36,150 nt of DNA from NCBI GenBank assembly GCA_023261805.1, contig JAGDXV010000012.1:1-36150 (forward strand). Reading direction: 5' to 3'. How positions within the stretch are numbered: position 1 is the stretch's first letter; the number at the start of each line of letters is the position of its first letter. The notes below the pieces were generated by a model. That model had not been told where the DNA came from. It made no database searches and was given only the letters and a program-made list of their open reading frames with translations. Positions 18,901 through 26,115 of this stretch are shown here, in pieces. The stretch comes from Candidatus Parvarchaeota archaeon (GTDB taxonomy: Archaea > Nanobdellota > Nanobdellia > Parvarchaeales > Parvarchaeaceae). The position numbers were made by a program, and so were the translations under genes.

Positions 18901-19744
18901 AGTTAGATTAGAAATGGATTATTATGAGGGACCCACACAGGCTTACACCGCTCTCTGGTCAAGTGCACCAGTTTATTATTATTCACCAACTGCCCCGCCA
19001 AATGGTGTTATGCCCTCTGTACAATTTGTTTATTCAGGCACTTTAACTACATTTACAGAGTCGGGTTTACCTTCAGGAGCGGGTTGGTGGGTTGATTATG
19101 ACGGTATCAATGAATCATCAACATCCACTTCAATATCTTTTAAAATTCCTCCTGGAACTTACTCTTTCTCAACAGGTGCATTTCAGGTTAGTAATAGCCC
19201 TACTTACACTCCGTCGCCGGCTTCAGGGAGCCTAGCAGCAGGAAACACCCAATCTATATCCTTCTCATCAGTTAACTACCCAGGAATACCTGCTTTTACT
19301 GCTTCCGGTAGCTGGGATGTGGACTCGACCAACACCCAAACCGATCCAGGAAACACAATAGTGCCTGATGGAAATTATGGTTATATAGAGACGAATGACC
19401 CTTGGACTGGACAGTGGGAAGAAGCACAATGGGAATGGACTTTTCCCTCTTCCTTAACTGGAACCTTTTATACTAAATGGTATGCCTATGATGCTTTAAA
19501 TGGCGGATGCCAGCCATTTGGAACTGATGTGACTCTCACGTGGGCGGCATCAAATGATGGTAGTACTTGGACTACTTTCTATACACACACGTTTACTTCC
19601 GCCGGCGGAGTAGGCTCCTCAACCTCTCCTGAGATCACAGACATCACCGGAACTTATAAGTACATAAGAGTTACACAGTACTCTAATACAGCAAATATGG
19701 CTTGCCCAATGATAACTTGGGTGGATGGGGTATGGGAAGATTAA
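15986..19744 (+). CDS. Giant N-terminally anchored surface protein with five 'FxExGLPxGxxWxVxY' repeats, DUF2341-like and PA14-like regions
   Basis: N-terminal hydrophobic helix (KAQSIQIWTLIVAVIVIALFLILTYL); five repeat units; DUF2341-like YYVPITITNNQ...SWLETYSYPNSATYWVKLSNSIPADSSITIYMGFG; PA14-like FYVGTDDGIALGY. Confidence 0.88.
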   Translation: MINDKAQSIQIWTLIVAVIVIALFLILTYLYKAGILSNFSLVGSIISQFITGNKGISKFVQVQTSFTPYNCSSSGCIPFSQQYSSSFWWADYDGNNQSNSLNQPINFTTTSGNFYLVMYPADANNMFYCPTQSIQKYQTGENYKVNYEICGVTFSEIGLPSGYTWIASYNNKNYSSNTPYIPVIANAPGYYHVWNLSNTSFNQQLMEACTTTYKAGSNAVGVLDSAGSTITVPFTSQTKCEKIITTFTERGLPPGYEWRVNYTYWNSSSGNTITFSSLSGPHNVKIPALSNSSNNCVSVYTPQNVPTSVQAGTQVSINFKEETYCLTTFYEQNLPPGYKWMVKYDNQMNQTETSATGSKLTLNASEPSSSLTANASVSGLYCGTSPSQTDVTVQPGGTYTFNSWLCNSTFNETGLPSGTEWNITYNGIYQTSTSHIIKFVNMPSSSSKLEFTAYPITVSTGTTNVATFSIVGYGGQTGGNSASYSLPSGASLYLCNGGDGNGALSSYSWSADTTTFSSYASIGHQSGNVCSDSSLSSDIAVGGAAIDTNTQYSLQTQTFSGNSFSYTYSESQSADVIISISCGWYECNSITVPSGCQQLFYQNGGDYYETTYMAVCYNQGAGSYRLSGGLNGNGYVAVGVYSFPISANTISSAYYYYPKPSSGYNYTGLNETINYSLSVKLPPNVVYYVPITITNNQNTPTPSPFQQEISVPSWVINAYASSNMQNTIFFYKNGQVIPSWLETYSYPNSATYWVKLSNSIPADSSITIYMGFGYTSTNLFNNVNDGEAPQLSPVYGEYNDIANVMNSGLEYQIYYDPSGECDSQNYQNQVYAATLNNGVTIESCAPMSSSTNPFYTNLVGSSQVVNGMNENNVIFNYQEDYKSGAPYPDPPIPPLDTTNSWIIKAIGWAQVNSPVTFYVGTDDGIALGYSTSSYSGNGAYWLGGSSNPNNIISQWHEQSFSVFSGAENTIGTVRLEMDYYEGPTQAYTALWSSAPVYYYSPTAPPNGVMPSVQFVYSGTLTTFTESGLPSGAGWWVDYDGINESSTSTSISFKIPPGTYSFSTGAFQVSNSPTYTPSPASGSLAAGNTQSISFSSVNYPGIPAFTASGSWDVDSTNTQTDPGNTIVPDGNYGYIETNDPWTGQWEEAQWEWTFPSSLTGTFYTKWYAYDALNGGCQPFGTDVTLTWAASNDGSTWTTFYTHTFTSAGGVGSSTSPEITDITGTYKYIRVTQYSNTANMACPMITWVDGVWED
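16440..19091 (+). repeat. Five degenerate protein-level repeats FxExGLPxGxxW within the surface protein
   Basis: FSEIGLPSGYTW (~16445), FTERGLPPGYEW (~16723), FYEQNLPPGYKW (~16970), FNETGLPSGTEW (~17214), FTESGLPSGAGW (~19055). Confidence 0.85.
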
Positions 19745-20382
19745 AATATATAAAGATAATGACTTTGTTCATCGCTGCGATATCAATATTATCATTCTCC
19801 GTCGCATCTGCACCTTCTTATTCCCTTATACCAACTGATTTTGTAAATGTTGGAAATGTTACAAACATATACCATGAGTTTCCGACAATAGGAAGAGGCG
19901 TGGTTACTGCCTATGAATATGATCTTCCAAATTATGATAATTTTTCACTAGTTTACAGACTTGTAAACTATGCGAACTTTTCATCAGCTTCCGCTGCATT
20001 TTCATACATGTATAATATAAGCAACTACACTCGCTTTCCGGATCAAACGTTTGGGTTATCAAAAGTACCTGGATTTCATTCCTATGGCCTTCTTTTATCT
20101 CCAGCTGATAATAGCGCCTCGCTATTACTGTTCGTTAATGATTCTGTCGCAGAACTCGATGTTTTTGGAAACACTAGCAAAGCATCATACTATACTGTAC
20201 TCTCAGGATTTTCAAACAACTTTTTCGCATTAAGTATTCCACCAGGGCAGTTCGGTGCACCCAGCCAGAAAAGCGGTCTTAGCCAAAGTAGCATACTCTA
20301 TATAGGAATAATACTATCAGTAGTGATTATCGTAATATTCTTAGTGTATCTACGCTACAAAGGCAAGAGCCGCCCAAAGTGA
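19732..20382 (+). CDS. Membrane protein with signal peptide and C-terminal TM helix, coupled to the surface protein gene
   Basis: MGRLKYIKIMTLFIAAISILSFSVASAPS signal; ILYIGIILSVVIIVIFLVYLRYKGKSRPK C-terminal TM and basic tail. ATG at 19732 overlaps the upstream stop by 13 bp. Confidence 0.82.
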   Translation: MGRLKYIKIMTLFIAAISILSFSVASAPSYSLIPTDFVNVGNVTNIYHEFPTIGRGVVTAYEYDLPNYDNFSLVYRLVNYANFSSASAAFSYMYNISNYTRFPDQTFGLSKVPGFHSYGLLLSPADNSASLLLFVNDSVAELDVFGNTSKASYYTVLSGFSNNFFALSIPPGQFGAPSQKSGLSQSSILYIGIILSVVIIVIFLVYLRYKGKSRPK

Positions 20383-20564
20383 CATCCTTCCATAAATGAA
20401 TCCATAGGCTTCCGATTCTATTGAAATCTTACAGAAAAATGAGCAAGAAAGCTTCGACCTTGAGTATGTCAGAATTCCCCATAGCGTTTAGTTCCTGCTT
20501 CTTATGATCATGGCTCATAGACGAAGGATTTAATATAAGAAAAATTATACTTACTGGTGGAACG

Positions 20565-21305
20565 ATGGACAACAAAAAATATATAGAATCCGCAAAAAAG
20601 AGCATTAAGAAGGGATTATCGGTAGATGATCTAATAAAAAGGCAAATAGATGCTTTTGATGCACTAAATAAATCAGAAAATTTGCTCTTCAAAACCGCCT
20701 ATGATCTTCTGTTTCTTTATTTTCCAGAGGCAGCATCGCTCATCAAAGGTAAGGATCAATTTATAAATATGACGAAAAAAATAAACGAAATCTCATACGA
20801 CGAGATAGCAAGTATCCTTAAGATAGATAGCGAAAGCATGGGATATGATTTACCAAAAGAAGGAAAAGATACATTAAGCGCACTTATAAAAGAGATAGAT
20901 GAAATTGAAAAAACGAAGGCAGTGATCGAAGAAAAAATTGAAAATATAATGCAAAAAGAGTACCCGAATCTTCTTTCGATCGGTGAACCGATCCTTATAG
21001 CCAGATTGATAAGATTAAGCAACGGGGTTAGAAAACTCAGCATGATGCCATCATCAAAAATACAGGTACTCGGCGCGGAGAAGAACCTATTCTCAAAGGG
21101 CAGGAGACCAAAATATGGAGTAATATTTTCCCACCCTCTCGTATCAAACTCAAAAAATCCGGGTAAAGCGGCAAAAACTTTGGCTTCCACAATCAGCATA
21201 GCCGCAAGGGCTGATGTGATATCCAAAAAGGATATCAAAGATGAATTAATGAAAAGAATCTCAAAGATATCTAAGGAGAATCAAAATGGAAATTACAAGG
21301 GTTAG
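20565..21305 (+). CDS. nop5: Nop5 (Nop56/58-like) C/D box RNP core protein, N-terminally short
   Basis: NOSIC/Nop domain: QKEYPNLLSIGEPILIARLIRLSNGVRKLSMMPSSKIQVLGAEKNLF...PKYGVIFSHPLV; adjacent fibrillarin. Confidence 0.92.
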   Translation: MDNKKYIESAKKSIKKGLSVDDLIKRQIDAFDALNKSENLLFKTAYDLLFLYFPEAASLIKGKDQFINMTKKINEISYDEIASILKIDSESMGYDLPKEGKDTLSALIKEIDEIEKTKAVIEEKIENIMQKEYPNLLSIGEPILIARLIRLSNGVRKLSMMPSSKIQVLGAEKNLFSKGRRPKYGVIFSHPLVSNSKNPGKAAKTLASTISIAARADVISKKDIKDELMKRISKISKENQNGNYKG

Positions 21306-21960
21306 TGACTCAATATTTTGGATTAAAAATAAAAACAGGATCCTTGCAACTGTCAATCTTACCCCAGGAACATCTGTATATGGGGAAAGGCTCATCAAGC
21401 ATGGAAACAAAGAATATAGGGAATGGAACCCAAATAGGAGCAAGATAGCCGCTGCGATCTATAAAGGCTATAAAAATATTGAAATTCATTCAGGTTCTTC
21501 TGTACTCTATCTGGGGGCTTCCACCGGGACCACAGTTTCCCATGTATCGGATATAATTGGGGAGAAAGGAGTTGTATACGCTGTGGAAATATCAGAAGAG
21601 GTGGGAATTCCCCTCGTTTTACTGGCGGAAAAAAGAAAGAACATATTTCCTATAATTTATGACGCTGCAAAATTGGAAGACAAAAAGAACGATATAGAAA
21701 AGGTCGATTTCATATATCAGGACATAGCCCAGAAGAATCAGATAGAAATATTCATACGGAACGCCAATCTATTTCTCAAAAGCAATGGAAGAGGTGCAAT
21801 AGCAATAAAGGCAAGAAGTATAGATGTGCTCAAGAACCCAAATGAGATAATATATGAATCAATAAAGATACTCGAAAAGAGATTTAAGATAGAAGGATCT
21901 GTAAGACTTGATCCTTTCCAGAAAGATCATGCTATTATATTTGTATCAAATAAAAGATAA
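21286..21960 (+). CDS. flpA: Fibrillarin-like rRNA/tRNA 2'-O-methyltransferase
   Basis: REWNPNRSKIAAAIYKG, VLYLGASTGTTVSHVSDIIG, DFIYQDIAQKNQIEIF. Confidence 0.96.
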   Translation: MEITRVSDSIFWIKNKNRILATVNLTPGTSVYGERLIKHGNKEYREWNPNRSKIAAAIYKGYKNIEIHSGSSVLYLGASTGTTVSHVSDIIGEKGVVYAVEISEEVGIPLVLLAEKRKNIFPIIYDAAKLEDKKNDIEKVDFIYQDIAQKNQIEIFIRNANLFLKSNGRGAIAIKARSIDVLKNPNEIIYESIKILEKRFKIEGSVRLDPFQKDHAIIFVSNKR

Positions 21961-21970
21961 TATCTAAAAT

Positions 21971-22342
21971 TCATTGACTGATTATTCCTGCAATCTCATC
22001 GGCAGCTTTCTTTGCTTCAAGGAGTATTAAACCATAGTTTGAACTTGGATCGAGCATTATTGAAAGAATTGCATTTTCACCAGCTTTTATTGCAACAACT
22101 CTGGTATCACTTGATTCTGCAATAACTCTTTCAAAAGATTTTGACCCTAATGATTTAAGCGCCGTCTCTGCAGATCCAACCATTGAAGCAAGCATCGCAG
22201 CAAATGTATTTTCATTGATTCCGCTTGGAATAAGTGAGACCATCGGAATACCATCGGCCGATATAATAGATGAAGCCTTAATTCCGCCGATCGTTCCTAA
22301 ACGCTCCAAAACTGCTTTTAATGTTTCGACCTTTGTACTCAT
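21971..22342 (-). CDS. Roadblock/LC7 domain protein
   Basis: 123 aa: LERLGTIGGIKASSIISADGIPMVSLIPSGINENTFAAMLASMVGSAETALKSLG, typical roadblock fold pattern. Confidence 0.88.
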   Translation of the reverse strand: MSTKVETLKAVLERLGTIGGIKASSIISADGIPMVSLIPSGINENTFAAMLASMVGSAETALKSLGSKSFERVIAESSDTRVVAIKAGENAILSIMLDPSSNYGLILLEAKKAADEIAGIISQ

Positions 22343-22373
22343 ATCAATTTTAAACTTCTTTTACTATTTAAAT

Positions 22374-23576
22374 TTATCTTAACTGCTCAAATAGTAAAGA
22401 CAGTGCTTTTTCCACCTCCTCTCTCTTTAACTGGGTTGGCTGATTCGGATCTATTCTGGACAAATCAACCGCTGTAGTCTGTGTTATCGGAGCGTCCTTT
22501 CCAAGATGCAATTTATCCTTTATCTCATCCAAAGACAACGCCCCTGGCAAATCAAATTTATTGGCGACGACGACTATTGGTAATCCATAAGCCTCTGTCT
22601 TCCTGAGCATCTCGATCGCCCTCGGAAAGCCTTCTGGTCTTGTAGCATCAACAACTAAAATAACACCTATTGCCTCACCACCTAATAGTTTAAGAAGCGG
22701 ATCAAAACGCTCCTGACCAGGAGTACCAAACATATCAGCTATATATCCCCTGAAATCTAGCGTCCCATGATCAAGGGCTATGGTTCCTCCTAATCTATCC
22801 ACACTGACTGCATTGGGACACGCTGAATGAATAAAGGAACTTTTCCCCGCGTCTGTAGGACCTGTGACAAGGATCTTTGGTATATATAACTTTATACCCC
22901 CAGGTTTCAAGGCTTTGAACAATGCGGAGGTCATCGCACGCTGTTCCTTTATCCAATCGCACTTTATAACTGCGAAATATTGACCAAAAATTACGCGCTT
23001 CTCAACACCTTTTATATCTATAACTGCATTCGCTCTGGTGAAAATGCTATTGACGCCGTTTCTGTCGTAATCCCACTCTGTGAACAGCAAAACACCGGTT
23101 CCTTTCTTTTGATTGATCTTTGATGAAATCAGATCAATAAGTTTAGCGGCAGTATCAAAATCGAACTGGTCGACTATTAATGACAATGAATCGACTACAA
23201 CCAAATCGTAGCCCTTCTCGATCTCATTTCCAACCTTTGAAAAGATCTCCTCCTTATCAGCAGGATTCTGAATAACAACAACATTTTCCGAGCCACTTTG
23301 CTGTATCCCCGTTATATTGCTGTACGCATCAAGTATTTTTAGGTCATCCGAAACTGTAAAATCGTATTCTTTCATCTCAGTAAGATAAGAGGAAGGAGAT
23401 GTACGATTAAGCAAAAGAAGAACCTTTTTCTTGTTCAAAAGATTGTTGTGAATTATCTGATAACCGAAGACTTCATTTCCAACCGCAGGGGAAGCGGAGA
23501 AAACCACAATCTTCTTATCCGGTAAGCCCCTCAAATCCTCATCCAATCTTTCAATCCCAAAAACCGGATCCGCCAT
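22374..23576 (-). CDS. Fusion: N-terminal KaiC/RecA-like domain (degenerate Walker A) plus C-terminal Ras/Arf-like small GTPase
   Basis: N-term: FSASPAVGNEVFGYQ in the Walker A position and Walker B-like DLVVVDSLS. C-term: GPTDAGKSS (G1), GGTI (G2), DMFGTPGQERF (G3), NKFD (G4). Confidence 0.88.
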   Translation of the reverse strand: MADPVFGIERLDEDLRGLPDKKIVVFSASPAVGNEVFGYQIIHNNLLNKKKVLLLLNRTSPSSYLTEMKEYDFTVSDDLKILDAYSNITGIQQSGSENVVVIQNPADKEEIFSKVGNEIEKGYDLVVVDSLSLIVDQFDFDTAAKLIDLISSKINQKKGTGVLLFTEWDYDRNGVNSIFTRANAVIDIKGVEKRVIFGQYFAVIKCDWIKEQRAMTSALFKALKPGGIKLYIPKILVTGPTDAGKSSFIHSACPNAVSVDRLGGTIALDHGTLDFRGYIADMFGTPGQERFDPLLKLLGGEAIGVILVVDATRPEGFPRAIEMLRKTEAYGLPIVVVANKFDLPGALSLDEIKDKLHLGKDAPITQTTAVDLSRIDPNQPTQLKREEVEKALSLLFEQLR

Positions 23577-23610
23577 AAAAATTACACATGCTCCTCAAAT
23601 TTAAAGGTTT

Positions 23611-24288
23611 TTACAGGGGAGACCACGATAACACCTCCTTTTCTGTCCCAGTCACTGTGAAATATCTCTTTGCATCGTCTCCAAGTTTGAGTTTGATTAT
23701 CGCATCCATCAATGATTTCGCTGTCTCGCTGACGTCTGGGGAATGCATGCTTTCGTCCAGAGAGAAGAAACCGGTTACACCGCTTAATTTCGATCTACCA
23801 CAGACAAACTGCAAGAATCTGAAAAGAGTAGCATTGTTATTGTACAGGAGCAGAGCCGATACAGAATCCATTATGTTTATCACCGTGTAGCCATCCTTGA
23901 CAAAATCACTATTTATCGTGGACATCGCTACAGATAACCCTGTCAAATCCAAAGGACCATTCAAAACTTTTATGTAAGGGGTATCCGATGTCTGTGCCAT
24001 TATGTTTCTGCTGAAATCATCTATCAGTTTAAAAGAAGAACCTAATGAGGAAGACACACTAGGAAAAGACTTTGTGATGCTTGATACCACTTCTTCCGCT
24101 GATTTAGAGATGCTGATATAAAGTACAGCTGCATTACCTTTCAATGCATTCGCCGCCAAGCTATAAAGAAACTGATCTTTTCCACTCTCTTTATCGCCGA
24201 GAACGAGATAGTTTTTCCTAGTGCTTAATCCGCCTGTCAGGCTATCAAATGATTGAAAACCTGTTAAAATGTTTGACATAATTATCAC
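23611..24288 (-). CDS. KaiC/RecA-superfamily ATPase-like protein with altered Walker A
   Basis: TGFQSFDSLTGGLSTRKNYLVLGDKESGKDQFLYSLAANAL (GKD in place of GK[ST]), TVINIMDSVSALL (Walker B-like). Start GTG 24288 or ATG 24279. Confidence 0.8.
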   Translation of the reverse strand: MIIMSNILTGFQSFDSLTGGLSTRKNYLVLGDKESGKDQFLYSLAANALKGNAAVLYISISKSAEEVVSSITKSFPSVSSSLGSSFKLIDDFSRNIMAQTSDTPYIKVLNGPLDLTGLSVAMSTINSDFVKDGYTVINIMDSVSALLLYNNNATLFRFLQFVCGRSKLSGVTGFFSLDESMHSPDVSETAKSLMDAIIKLKLGDDAKRYFTVTGTEKEVLSWSPL

Positions 24289-24905
24289 AAAATTTTAACT
24301 TTTATTGACTTTATACCGAGCATAACTCCATCTACAACTGGTGAAACATCAACAACTATTTCCCCCTCATTATCTTTCTGAAATGAAATATCCATCTTTG
24401 CACTGCTCTCGACGGAGATCGTTATTATTGGAAATAAATATGTAACTAGACTCTTGAAGAACGCCTTCGAATTTCCTTTCTTCACAATTATGTTGATATC
24501 ATCCCCTGTCCCTTCAGGCGTCTCCACGATCTTGAAAGCCTCAGTGTCGATGACTATATCTATAATTCTATCATGAGGAAGACCTAAAAGATCCTCTATA
24601 ATTTCATCTATATCCTCATTAGTTCCAAATCTTTTTGAAACATTCTTCTGCTGGTCTCCTTGTGTAAAATCTATCCTTAAATCAACATATTGGACAAAGT
24701 TCAGCCTAAGAAGTATATTGTATATGTCCTTTGCATAGATCCTTATTGGATGAACCGTCTTTATCTTAATGCTTCCATCTTCTGACCTCTCCATGCTTAT
24801 ACTGAGTTTCTTGTAATCGAGAAGGCTCTGAAGAGCTTTTAATTTTCCTGTGTGATCGTACAAGTTCTTTATATCCGCTGCAACATCAAAAGCACTAACA
24901 TCCAT
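24285..24905 (-). CDS. Hypothetical protein, first gene of the roadblock/GTPase cassette
   Basis: 206-aa ORF with ATG at 24905 and 4-bp overlap with the KaiC-like gene; no family recognised. Confidence 0.8.
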   Translation of the reverse strand: MDVSAFDVAADIKNLYDHTGKLKALQSLLDYKKLSISMERSEDGSIKIKTVHPIRIYAKDIYNILLRLNFVQYVDLRIDFTQGDQQKNVSKRFGTNEDIDEIIEDLLGLPHDRIIDIVIDTEAFKIVETPEGTGDDINIIVKKGNSKAFFKSLVTYLFPIITISVESSAKMDISFQKDNEGEIVVDVSPVVDGVMLGIKSIKVKIL

Positions 24906-24969
24906 AATGATCCTAAATTATATCAATATTTAAACACACTGTCCTAATTTATAACTTTTGTGAGCCAAT

Positions 24970-25269
24970 TCAAACGCCACTCAGAAGCTTGTCTATATTG
25001 TAGCCTTTTGCTCTCAGTCTTCCCCAATCATTTTTCTCATACTTATACATGACGTCTCCCTTTTTATCTTTCTCTATATCCCAGGGCTTAACAATGACTA
25101 TGTCTCCCTCATTGATCCAAAGGTATCTGCTTAGACTTCCTTTTACAACGCATAATCTTATCTTATCGTCCATACACTTAACATACATCCTTCCAAAACC
25201 AAGAAGCTGGGTGATCACTCCTAATACTTCGTCATTCGACGGAAATCTGAATGTAGGTGGCTTTGTCAT
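24970..25269 (-). CDS. eif1A: Translation initiation factor aIF1A
   Basis: PSNDEVLGVITQLLGFGRMYVKCMDDKIRLCVVKGSLSRYLWINEGDIVIVKPWD. Confidence 0.95.
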   Translation of the reverse strand: MTKPPTFRFPSNDEVLGVITQLLGFGRMYVKCMDDKIRLCVVKGSLSRYLWINEGDIVIVKPWDIEKDKKGDVMYKYEKNDWGRLRAKGYNIDKLLSGV

Positions 25270-25305
25270 GAATAAAAACTAAGAAATTTATCAATAAATG
25301 CTTAT

Positions 25306-26115
25306 TCAAAGCAGTTTTCTGGCTAGATCGCTTTTCATGCCAACGAATATTCCTATGTCATCAAAAGCATTCAGATCATCGTTCGGAACAAGATTATACG
25401 GTACCTGTATCCTTTCCCCACTTCGCGAAACAATCGCAGGGAATTGATACTCTGGTTTACCATTGTTATAAAGAACAATAGGAACGATTTCACCTGGGTT
25501 CACACGCGGAAAACGGCTTTTGGTGATGTCATCAACAACTTCCTGTGGGACAAAGCCATAATTTCCAAAACCGATAGAATAGTGGAGCTTATAATGAGAA
25601 CGAGTGGTAAACTTTCCTTTTATCGCATCCAAAATTGACTCTGGTTTGTATTTATCATTCAGCCCGTTCGTAAGATATCCAACTATCAGACCTCCTTTTA
25701 TCTTTATAAATTCTTCTGAATCTACAATAGCAAGATCCCTCTGCTTTGAATCTACCGGCCTGTACAGGGAGTCATTCAAATAAACAACACCATTTTGTAA
25801 ACCTAAATTCTTTGCTTGGTTATCTGGAATCGAAATAACAATAACAGGACCAAGAACCCTATAATAATCCTTTTCTTGATGTTCTATTCTTCTTATAATA
25901 TAAACTGCTTTATCTGCAAAGAGAGTCTTTCCACGGACGTATGCATAGCCTTCATCCACAAAGTCTTTGTAATCAACAGGAGTTCTGGAAAGTGAATGAG
26001 ACATCAGGTATTCGTTGTACAAATCATTATTATAACCATTCGTGACTAATCCTACAGCACGACTTCCCAAGTTATTTAAACCTGAAGATAACACGTCTTC
26101 TAACTTTCTAAGCAT
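25306..26115 (-). CDS. Hypothetical protein (ORFan candidate)
   Basis: 269-aa ORF preceded by SD-like AGGAGGTG; overlaps the upstream gene by 8 bp; no family recognised. Confidence 0.82.
   Translation of the reverse strand: MLRKLEDVLSSGLNNLGSRAVGLVTNGYNNDLYNEYLMSHSLSRTPVDYKDFVDEGYAYVRGKTLFADKAVYIIRRIEHQEKDYYRVLGPVIVISIPDNQAKNLGLQNGVVYLNDSLYRPVDSKQRDLAIVDSEEFIKIKGGLIVGYLTNGLNDKYKPESILDAIKGKFTTRSHYKLHYSIGFGNYGFVPQEVVDDITKSRFPRVNPGEIVPIVLYNNGKPEYQFPAIVSRSGERIQVPYNLVPNDDLNAFDDIGIFVGMKSDLARKLL

Noticed and set aside
20469-20511. Possible C/D box sRNA on the minus strand (ATGATCA ... CTGA) near nop5/fibrillarin
   Set aside because: C box has a mismatch to RUGAUGA and no convincing C'/D' boxes or kink-turn stem; too weak to call.
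20429-20692. 87-aa minus-strand ORF upstream of/overlapping nop5
   Set aside because: Antisense to the nop5 5' end with low-complexity hydrophobic sequence typical of spurious ORFs.
22374-24905. Interpretation of the cassette as a circadian Kai clock or as an archaellum operon
   Set aside because: No KaiA/KaiB, no FlaI/FlaJ motor or archaellin genes are visible, and both KaiC-like P-loops are degenerate.
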